64,000 bases of DNA from Permianibacter aggregans (GTDB taxonomy: Bacteria; Pseudomonadota; Gammaproteobacteria; Enterobacterales; Permianibacteraceae): NCBI RefSeq assembly GCF_009756665.1, contig NZ_CP037953.1, forward strand, positions 2,790,001 through 2,854,000, read 5' to 3'. The notes under the pieces are model-generated. The model was given only the letters and a program-made list of their open reading frames with translations, searched no databases and was not told the DNA's origin. The position numbers and the translations under genes were made by a program. Below, piece after piece: positions 39,143-45,640 of the stretch. The stretch's first letter is position 1; each line of letters opens with the position of its first letter.

Positions 39143-40021
39143 TCAACCTGAACTTTTTATGCAGCTCAGCATTTGTCCGTCCCAGCTGCACTTCATGTGT
39201 TCACCGCTACCGCTAATGTTGACCGGGAGCCCATAAGCTCGGGCGGTCTCTATAAATCGTTTCAACTGTTCCCCTTCTAGCAAAAGCCAATTCAGTCTGG
39301 TTGCTGAGGTGGCGTCTGTTGGAATATCAATCTCACCGTCCATTGCCGGGCCGATATTAACCTCCAAACCCATGAGTTCATCGGTAAAGTAATCGAGCTT
39401 GACGTTCGCTAACTCAACGACAATGGTCGTTCCATCCGGAAAACGGATTTCGTAACTCTGGCCTTTTGGCGAGGCCAGCAGAGCAATGACCGATTTACTC
39501 GCCAAATCGCTGGCGTTGGCAAGCAAGCGTTGATTCAAGTCCCTTTCTACGGCTCCTTGGAGAATGGCTAAAAGACCCGAATCTCTCGGGGCTACGTCGT
39601 GAGCAGAAGCAATCGGAGAATAGCCACCCCATTCCAGGGACTCCCAATTGATGCCTTTCTTTTTGAAATCCCTATACCTATCCCAACCCTTGTGGATTTC
39701 ACGCAAGGCGTGGTGCTCGGGCGTTTGCATGGTGACACTGGTAATGAATCTCCATTCATTCAGCTTATATTCTGCCGAGCTAGCAACGGCATAGCGACTG
39801 ACGCTGTTGTCGGACTCGTCCAATAGGTAGACATTTGCTGCAGCGGTTCTGTCTGGCTCAAGATCTCTCACGCCCGCGCGTTGCACAAGCCTGGCTTTTT
39901 GCTCGGGCGTGCATGCTTTGCAAGCAACAATATACGGTTCTGCTGAAAAGGGTTCCGCTGAATGCGTAACGACCGGGAGGAAAAAGAGCAAACCGAGTAA
40001 AAAATTTTCTAACATTCGCAT
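39143..40021 (-). CDS. Exported Cys-rich protein of unknown function, paralog 1
   Basis: 292-aa protein: signal peptide (about 1-21), N-terminal ACKACTPEQKARL, a central SDNSVSRYAV and EWRFITSV region, WESLEWG, FPDGTT, and a C-terminal block LNWLLLEGEQLKRF, ISGSGEHMKCSWDG, LSCIKSS. The CxxC and the two C-terminal Cys suggest two disulfides in the periplasm or outside. It is a clear paralog of the next gene, sharing all these motifs. I recognise no family. No good promoter is seen in the 88 bp upstream, where the hairpin at 40066-40094 intervenes, so it may depend on read-through from the phase-variable promoter. Confidence 0.7.
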   Translation of the reverse strand: MRMLENFLLGLLFFLPVVTHSAEPFSAEPYIVACKACTPEQKARLVQRAGVRDLEPDRTAAANVYLLDESDNSVSRYAVASSAEYKLNEWRFITSVTMQTPEHHALREIHKGWDRYRDFKKKGINWESLEWGGYSPIASAHDVAPRDSGLLAILQGAVERDLNQRLLANASDLASKSVIALLASPKGQSYEIRFPDGTTIVVELANVKLDYFTDELMGLEVNIGPAMDGEIDIPTDATSATRLNWLLLEGEQLKRFIETARAYGLPVNISGSGEHMKCSWDGQMLSCIKSSG

Positions 40022-40065
40022 AGCTTCATCTTCGGAAGTTGTCTCAATGGGAGTACAAAAGCAAA

Positions 40066-40094
40066 ATGAAAAACGCAGGGATATCCCTGCGTTT
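40066..40094 (-). terminator. Terminator between the two paralogs
   Basis: Perfect stem AAACGCAGGG ATAT CCCTGCGTTT. On the minus strand it is followed by TT, and with the outer stem bases there is a run of five T, so part of the transcript from paralog 2 should stop here. Confidence 0.8.
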
Positions 40095-40109
40095 CTCTAT
40101 CTCTTGCGG

Positions 40110-40976
40110 TTAGCTTGAGCTTTTACGACATTTCAGCGTTTGTCCATCCCAACTGCAACTCATACTTTCGCCGCTGCCGCTGATGGTAATTGGAACACCA
40201 AAAGCACGCGCCGTCGCTAGAAATCTGTTCAGTTGATCTCCTTCCAGCAGCAACCAGTTCAGTGCTATTGCGGCTCCTGCGCCGGTAGGAATTTCCATGC
40301 GGCCATCCATCGCAGTGCTGATTTTAATCTCGATCTCTATACCCTTAACTTCATCGTTGGCAACATCAACTTTAATCCCCTTCAATTCAATCTGAATAGT
40401 GGTGCCATCAGGAAACTGAATGGTCTGAATTCTATTCATTGGTATCGCCAACAAGCCTTGAATGGTTTTAACCGTCAAGTGGGTGGTCGTGGTAAGCATT
40501 CGTCGACTCAAAGTTCGTTCCAGTGCCCGCTGGAAATTAATCGCAATACTCGGATCTCTGACCACTTCATGAACGGAGAGAATTGGCGCGGAGTTTCCCC
40601 AATCTAACGACTCCCAACTAACCCCTTTTTCTCTGAGTTCTTTATACCTCTCCAAACCTTTTTGAATCTCGTTCTGAACATAGTAGTCAGGTGTTTGCGC
40701 GCTTACTCGGGTAATTAATTCCCATTCTCCCCACTTATACTCTTCTTTTGACGTAACAAAATAGCGGTTAATAGAGTTGTCTGACATGGTCACTACATAG
40801 ACATCTGTAGTGATGGTTTCGCCTGGATTGGGAGCGCGCATACCGGCACTTCGTGCGAGATGAGCCTTTTGGTCGGCGGTGCAGGTTTCACAGGCAGCAA
40901 TTATCTGCTCATTTGAGCTGGCAATAAAAGGCGCCATGAATAAAAGGCCGATTAATATTCTTTTTGTAACACGCAT
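40110..40976 (-). CDS. Exported Cys-rich protein of unknown function, paralog 2, with a homopolymer-tract promoter
   Basis: 288-aa protein with signal peptide (about 1-20), AACETCTADQKAHL, SDNSINRYFV, EWELITRV, WESLDWG, FPDGTTIQIEL, LNWLLLEGDQLNRF, ISGSGESMSCSWDG and LKCRKSS. The same skeleton is found in paralog 1; I judge them ancient tandem duplicates, as perhaps 40-45 percent of residues match by eye. AGAAGGGA is the ribosome-binding site. The sequence looks more AT-rich than the flanking housekeeping genes, consistent with transfer. Expression is set by the promoter at 41021-41049, described separately. Confidence 0.72.
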   Translation of the reverse strand: MRVTKRILIGLLFMAPFIASSNEQIIAACETCTADQKAHLARSAGMRAPNPGETITTDVYVVTMSDNSINRYFVTSKEEYKWGEWELITRVSAQTPDYYVQNEIQKGLERYKELREKGVSWESLDWGNSAPILSVHEVVRDPSIAINFQRALERTLSRRMLTTTTHLTVKTIQGLLAIPMNRIQTIQFPDGTTIQIELKGIKVDVANDEVKGIEIEIKISTAMDGRMEIPTGAGAAIALNWLLLEGDQLNRFLATARAFGVPITISGSGESMSCSWDGQTLKCRKSSS

Positions 40977-41020
40977 AGAGTCCCTTCTGGATTCTGCAAT
41001 AGTTGTTGAACACGCTGGAA

Positions 41021-41049
41021 ATTCTATACGGGGGGGGGGGGGGCGTAAA
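41021..41049 (-). promoter_or_regulatory. Candidate phase-variable promoter with poly-C/G spacer
   Basis: Read on the minus strand: -35 TTTACG (complement of 41044-41049, four of six consensus bases), then 14 C residues (complement of G at 41030-41043) plus GTA, a 17-bp spacer, then -10 TAGAAT (complement of 41021-41026, five of six). The start of the paralog 2 gene lies 45 bp downstream of the -10. Slippage of the tract would change the spacer and promoter strength. Confidence 0.75.
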
Positions 41050-41103
41050 CGTGAGAATTGTATCGTACCGTATCAGATTGTACGTACCCCCTTAAGTAAT
41101 CAG

Positions 41104-41412
41104 TTAGTTAATCGCGTAAGGATCCAGCTCAATACGTTCAATCTGTTTGCCGCGCATCGAGATATGGCCTTTGTAACGAAAGTCGCCGTTGGTGACGAAT
41201 TCAAAACGATAAACACGGGTAAAGCACATGGCGCCGCGATCGTTACGACCCAGGCCAAGCTTGATTCGTTCGACGGTGTCGTCGATCAGCTGCAAACCAA
41301 AACGCTGGCATTCGCGTTTGGCGGCCTGGCGGGCGATTTCGCGGATCATCATGCTTTGCCACCAGAACACGGCGAGCAAACCCAGCACCAAGAAGAAGAT
41401 AAAACGTTTCAT
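41104..41412 (-). CDS. DUF3301 family membrane protein
   Basis: 102-aa protein with one N-terminal TM (about 3-21, FIFFLVLGLLAVFWWQ), a REIARQAAKRECQRFGLQLIDDTV helix and a small beta-rich end (FTRVYRFEFVTNGDFRYKGHISMRGKQIERIELDPY). Matches DUF3301, a family of unknown function. Its ATG overlaps the stop of the YjbR-type gene (ATGA), so the two are translated together. Confidence 0.84.
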   Translation of the reverse strand: MKRFIFFLVLGLLAVFWWQSMMIREIARQAAKRECQRFGLQLIDDTVERIKLGLGRNDRGAMCFTRVYRFEFVTNGDFRYKGHISMRGKQIERIELDPYAIN

Positions 41413-41786
41413 GCTCGCAACTGCAGTTGGATTTTCTTCGGCAATTTTGCCACAACCTGATCGTGGCTGCTGCGCAGCAGTTCCAGCAGCGCTTTTTTAC
41501 TCAAGGCTTTTGGGTTGGTGACGGTGACCCAGTGATTTCGGGCCATGTAGGGCGCCGGTATGATGCCGTCGTTATCGGTCAGCTCCAGAAAGCGCTCACT
41601 TCCGGCTTTGAACGAAATATGCTCAAACGGCGTTTCATCGAGACTGATCACCGCGAACATCTTGTTGGCGATCGAAAACACCAAATTGGTTTGCCATTTG
41701 ATATCGACGGTGACTTGCGACCAGCCCGCCAGTTCTTCAGCGATGGTGGCGGATAGTGGATGTGCTGGCTGAGCGGGTAAGGTCAT
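41409..41786 (-). CDS. MmcQ/YjbR-family protein
   Basis: 125-aa YjbR/CyaY-like fold protein: WQTNLVFSIANKMFAVISLD, ISFKAGSERFLELTD, PAPYMARNHWVTV. Family members have been proposed to bind DNA, but the function is not settled. ATG at 41786 has GGAG upstream and is preferred to an in-frame TTG at 41798. Probably co-transcribed with the DUF3301 gene. Confidence 0.86.
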   Translation of the reverse strand: MTLPAQPAHPLSATIAEELAGWSQVTVDIKWQTNLVFSIANKMFAVISLDETPFEHISFKAGSERFLELTDNDGIIPAPYMARNHWVTVTNPKALSKKALLELLRSSHDQVVAKLPKKIQLQLRA

Positions 41787-41810
41787 CGCGAACTCCAATT
41801 CTCTGGCAAT

Positions 41811-41834
41811 AAAAAAGGCGACCTGAAGTCGCCT
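41811..41834 (-). terminator. Terminator after exbD
   Basis: Minus-strand stem AGGCGAC TTCAG GTCGCCT followed by TTTTT, 18 bp after the exbD stop. Confidence 0.88.
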
Positions 41835-41851
41835 CTTTCACGCTGTTCAAA

Positions 41852-42253
41852 TCAGTTATAGGTACCGACCGACACCTTGTCGATGCCAGCCTCTTTGGCG
41901 GCGTTGACGACTTGCACCAAGGTATCGGTGTTGGCGCCTTCGTGCGACTGGACAATCACCGCCGCATCTGGGGCTTCGGCCAGCACGCGTTCGACGTTGG
42001 CGCGAACGGTACGGACATCGGCGATGCGATCATTGATGACAATTTGGTCGTCGCTGGTGATGGTGATCAGCACGTTGGCTTTGACTTTCGTCGTCGTCGC
42101 GGTTTTGCCGGACGGACGCTGAATCTCCAAACCCGCTTCTTTGGTGAAGGTCGTGGTCACGATGAAGAAAATCAGCATGATGAACACGATGTCCAGCATC
42201 GGGGTCATATCGACTTCGGCTTCTTCCGCAATGCCCGTGTGCTTCTTGCGCAT
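41852..42253 (-). CDS. ExbD/TolR-family biopolymer transport protein
   Basis: 133-aa ExbD: a cytoplasmic N-terminus, one TM (about 17-38, MLDIVFIMLIFFIVTTTF) with the conserved proton-path Asp20-type residue in VDMTPMLDIVF, and a periplasmic alpha/beta domain (ITSDDQIVINDRIADVRTV). ExbD works with ExbB to drive TonB. No exbB or tonB is next to it here, and its operon partners are unknown. ATG start; a terminator follows. Confidence 0.93.
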   Translation of the reverse strand: MRKKHTGIAEEAEVDMTPMLDIVFIMLIFFIVTTTFTKEAGLEIQRPSGKTATTTKVKANVLITITSDDQIVINDRIADVRTVRANVERVLAEAPDAAVIVQSHEGANTDTLVQVVNAAKEAGIDKVSVGTYN

Positions 42254-42403
42254 GGTGGCTTCTCAATGGTTTGGGGTTATACAAAAGCGTAAAGCAGTTT
42301 ACACAAACGTCTGTTCCGGCCTGGACCGACCGGGCTCCGAACTATAACGGACCGGCACCTGCCAGATCCAGACCGAAGGACAGTGAATTTTGCCTGCGTG
42401 GTC

Positions 42404-43177
42404 TCATGTTCGGATATTGAACGATTCGTAGGCGTAGTGCGCAATGCGGCCGTTCTGTTCCGGCAACAGGGTTTGCTCCAGCATTTCGACCCGGCCATCG
42501 GCGCGGTAGGCGAGATAGCTGGCAGCGCGGGTGCCGTATTGTTCGCCGATGATCTGCACCGGTGACAACCAGCGCTCTTTGACAAGGCCGATGCCGGTAT
42601 CCGGCAACTCGTCATCGGGCGCCGTCCCGGTCAGCTTTAGCGCGGCCAGCCAGTCCGGATGCGGGGCGTTCTGCGCCAGTAAGGCAGCCAGCACTGCTTT
42701 GGCTTGGCGCACTTTTGGCCAGGGCTCATCGAAATGGCCATTGCTGAGGCCATAAAGTCCGGGGCTTATGGTCTGAGGCTGATAGCGATTACTGCCATAG
42801 GCCAGCTGCAGCCGACCGTTTTGCCAGTGCCCGAACAGAGCGTTGAAGCCACCGTACTCGTCGGCGTTACGGGTTTGCTCAGCCGTCATCTGTGCGGAGC
42901 CATGGCCAAGCAAATGCCGCGCAATCCATTCACCACGACTGCGCTTGTCGGTGACGATGGCGCCACGCCGGACATTGGTTACCGCAGCCAACCGGCCATT
43001 ACGGTGCACGGCCAGCCATGAACCTTGCGCCATCAGGTCGCGACCACCGAGAATGTCGCCTTGGTCGGCCCACCAGTGCAGGCGGGCGGTCGGACGGGCG
43101 GTGAATTCATCGCGATGGGCCAGCAGCACCAGCGGGGTTTCGCTGTCCGGCTGGTAGCTAAAGACAATCAGGCACAC
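42404..43177 (-). CDS. NRDE/TANGO2-family protein
   Basis: 257-aa Ntn-type fold protein of the NRDE family, named for an Asn-Arg-Asp-Glu motif; here it reads HRDE (LLAHRDEFTARPT). Other family marks: GGRDLMAQGSWLAVHRNGRLAAVTNVRR, YGLSNGHFDEPWPKV. The GTG start places Cys at position 2, which is conserved and a potential N-terminal nucleophile. Function is unclear; the human homolog TANGO2 has been linked to lipid and haem metabolism. It is divergent from the TauE/SafE gene, with the starts 9 bp apart. Confidence 0.88.
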   Translation of the reverse strand: MCLIVFSYQPDSETPLVLLAHRDEFTARPTARLHWWADQGDILGGRDLMAQGSWLAVHRNGRLAAVTNVRRGAIVTDKRSRGEWIARHLLGHGSAQMTAEQTRNADEYGGFNALFGHWQNGRLQLAYGSNRYQPQTISPGLYGLSNGHFDEPWPKVRQAKAVLAALLAQNAPHPDWLAALKLTGTAPDDELPDTGIGLVKERWLSPVQIIGEQYGTRAASYLAYRADGRVEMLEQTLLPEQNGRIAHYAYESFNIRT

Positions 43178-43186
43178 AGGATTTTC

Positions 43187-43993
43187 GTGGAAATAAGCAT
43201 TTTGGGTTGGGCAGTGTACCTGCTGGTCGGGGCGCTTGCAGGCATCATGGCCGGGCTGCTCGGCGTTGGCGGCGGCATGATCATGGTGCCGGCGCTACTC
43301 TGGCTGTTGCCGATGGCCGGTGTTGCCGATGGCCACCTGATGCAAACGGCGCTCGGCACCTCGCTGGCCGCCATCATCATCACCTCCATTGCTTCATTAC
43401 GCGCTCATCAGCGGCGCAACGCCATTCGATGGCCGGTCGTGCGTTGGCTGGCACCCGGCGTTGTTGCCGGCGCGCTATTGGCTGGTGCCATTGCCGCTTG
43501 GCTCAGTTCTGATTTGTTAATCCTGATTTTTGCGCTGTTTGCGCTGATTATCGCGCTGCGTATCGTGTTTGCCCGCCCGGTTCATGTCGTCAGTGCGCCG
43601 GCGAATTTTTGCTGGCCGGCCTGGGGGCTAGGCATCGGTACCGCCAGTGGTCTGGTGGGTATCGGCGGTGGTTCGCTGACGGTACCGCTGTTATTGCACT
43701 ACGGTTTCCCGATTACTCAGGCCATTGGCTCGTCTTCAGCGGTCGGACTTCCGATCGCAATTGGTGGCACAATAGCCTACATTGCCGCCGGCCCGGACCA
43801 GCACCTGAACACTGGCCTGGCTGGTTTTGTTTATCTGCCGGCTGTGCTGTGTTTGAGTCTGGCGTCGTGGTTCACGGCGCCGTTCGGCGCGAAATTGGCG
43901 CACCGCTGGCCGGCAGCACGGCTGAAGAAAATTTTTGCATTGTTTTTGCTGATCGTCAGTGCGCGTTTGTTTTGGCGCGTGTTGGTGGCATAA
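43187..43993 (+). CDS. TauE/SafE-family sulfite/anion exporter
   Basis: 268-aa polytopic membrane protein with two repeats that contain GxxxGxGGG-type motifs (AGLLGVGGGMIMVPAL and SGLVGIGGGSLTVPLL), each opening a half. About eight TMs. The family exports sulfite, sulfoacetate or related anions. The start is GTG at 43187; a longer upstream frame would overlap the NRDE gene and lacks homology. Next gene lgt starts 10 bp later. Confidence 0.9.
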   Translation: MEISILGWAVYLLVGALAGIMAGLLGVGGGMIMVPALLWLLPMAGVADGHLMQTALGTSLAAIIITSIASLRAHQRRNAIRWPVVRWLAPGVVAGALLAGAIAAWLSSDLLILIFALFALIIALRIVFARPVHVVSAPANFCWPAWGLGIGTASGLVGIGGGSLTVPLLLHYGFPITQAIGSSSAVGLPIAIGGTIAYIAAGPDQHLNTGLAGFVYLPAVLCLSLASWFTAPFGAKLAHRWPAARLKKIFALFLLIVSARLFWRVLVA

Positions 43994-44003
43994 GGATTCG
44001 AGA

Positions 44004-44837
44004 ATGGATTTACCGGCAATTGATCCGGTCATTTTTCAGATAGGCCCTGTGGCATTGCGATGGTACGGTTTGATGTACCTGTTCGGCTTTTTGGCGGCCT
44101 GGGGTCTTGGCACCTATCGGGCCAAACAACCAAATAGTGGCTGGAATGCCGAACAGGTCAGCGACATGCTGTTCTACGGCTTTCTCGGTGTGATCATCGG
44201 TGGCCGTTTGGGCTATGTATTTTTCTATCAGTTCGAGCGCTTGCTCGACGAGCCGTTGTACCTGATCAAGATCTGGGAAGGCGGCATGTCCTTTCATGGC
44301 GGTTTGCTTGGTGTGCTGGCGGCATTCTGGTGGTATGGCCGCAAAACCGAGCGCGGCTTTTTCAACGTCGCCGATTTTTTTGCGCCATTGGTGCCGCCGG
44401 GCCTGTTCTTCGGGCGCATCGGCAACTTCATCAATGGTGAATTATGGGGCCGCGAAGCGGGCGCCGATTTTTCGCTGGCAGTACGTTTTCCTAACGATCC
44501 GGATGCCTTGTTGCGGCACCCTTCCCAGCTTTATCAGGCGGGGCTGGAAGGCTTGCTGTTGTTTGTCATACTGTGGTGGTTCTCGGCGAAAAATCCGCCG
44601 CGTATGGCGGTCAGCGGAGCGTTTGCACTCGGTTATGGCGTTTTTCGTTTTGTCGCTGAATATTTCCGCGAGCCGGACGCGCACTTAGGGTTGCAGGCAC
44701 TGGAACTTTCCCGAGGCCAGTGGCTGTCAGTGCCATTGATTGGACTCGGTATCGTGTTGCTGGTGTTGGCTTATCGAAACCACCAGTCGGCAAACAGTGA
44801 AAACAATGCCAATGCAGCAAGAGGTAGCAAGGCATGA
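44004..44837 (+). CDS. lgt: Prolipoprotein diacylglyceryl transferase
   Basis: 277-aa Lgt, a seven-TM enzyme that moves diacylglycerol from phosphatidylglycerol to the lipobox Cys. Signatures: [17 protein letters not shown] (catalytic His region) and [16 protein letters not shown] at 44004 has GAG upstream. Its stop overlaps the thyA start (ATGA), the classical lgt-thyA operon. Confidence 0.97.
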   Translation: MDLPAIDPVIFQIGPVALRWYGLMYLFGFLAAWGLGTYRAKQPNSGWNAEQVSDMLFYGFLGVIIGGRLGYVFFYQFERLLDEPLYLIKIWEGGMSFHGGLLGVLAAFWWYGRKTERGFFNVADFFAPLVPPGLFFGRIGNFINGELWGREAGADFSLAVRFPNDPDALLRHPSQLYQAGLEGLLLFVILWWFSAKNPPRMAVSGAFALGYGVFRFVAEYFREPDAHLGLQALELSRGQWLSVPLIGLGIVLLVLAYRNHQSANSENNANAARGSKA

Positions 44838-45628
44838 AAGCTTATCTGGATTTATTGCGGCAGGTGCGTGAGCACGGCACTCAGAAAAGTGATCGCACCG
44901 GCACCGGCACGCTGTCGCTGTTCGGTGCCCAAATGCGCTTTGATTTGCGCGCCGGTTTTCCGCTGGTGACCACCAAGAAATTGCATCTGCGTTCGATCAT
45001 TCATGAATTGCTGTGGTTTCTGAAAGGCGATACCAATATCCAATACCTGCGTGACAACGGTGTCAGCATCTGGGATGAATGGGCCGACGAGCAAGGCAAT
45101 CTTGGTCCGGTTTATGGCTACCAGTGGCGCAGCTGGCCGACACCGGATGGCCGGCATATCGATCAGATCAGCCAGTTGATGCAACAAATCAAAACCAATC
45201 CGGATTCGCGCCGTTTGATCGTCAGTGCCTGGAACGTTGCTGATTTGGACAAAATGGCGCTGCAACCCTGTCACGCGCTGTTCCAGTTCTATGTCGCCGA
45301 TGGTCGCTTGTCCTGTCAGTTGTATCAGCGCTCAGCCGATATTTTTCTCGGCGTACCATTCAATATTGCGTCCTACAGTTTGCTGACCCATATGATTGCC
45401 GAACAGTGCGATCTGCAGGTTGGCGATTTCGTCTGGACCGGTGGTGATGTGCATCTGTATAGCAATCATCTTGAGCAGGCCGACGAGCAATTGCGGCGCG
45501 AACCGTTGCCACCACCGACGCTGGCGATCAAGCGCCGACCACCGGATATTTTCTCGTATGCGTTTGACGATTTTGAGATTCAGAATTATCAATCGCATGC
45601 GGCGATCAAAGCGCCGGTCGCGGTCTAA
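44834..45628 (+). CDS. thyA: Thymidylate synthase
   Basis: 264-aa ThyA, converting dUMP to dTMP with methylenetetrahydrofolate. Nucleophile Cys in [14 protein letters not shown], dUMP-binding [10 protein letters not shown] and [14 protein letters not shown]-terminal [13 protein letters not shown]. Length equals the E. coli enzyme. Coupled to lgt. Pathway partners dut and folA are also in this window. Confidence 0.98.
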   Translation: MKAYLDLLRQVREHGTQKSDRTGTGTLSLFGAQMRFDLRAGFPLVTTKKLHLRSIIHELLWFLKGDTNIQYLRDNGVSIWDEWADEQGNLGPVYGYQWRSWPTPDGRHIDQISQLMQQIKTNPDSRRLIVSAWNVADLDKMALQPCHALFQFYVADGRLSCQLYQRSADIFLGVPFNIASYSLLTHMIAEQCDLQVGDFVWTGGDVHLYSNHLEQADEQLRREPLPPPTLAIKRRPPDIFSYAFDDFEIQNYQSHAAIKAPVAV

Positions 45629-45640
45629 GCTGGAGCCCTG

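Noticed and set aside
41030-41043. The G14 run as a pure sequencing artefact
   Set aside because: Length may be imprecise, but a long homopolymer framed by promoter elements at exact spacing is unlikely by error alone. I kept it as a finding with the length caveat.
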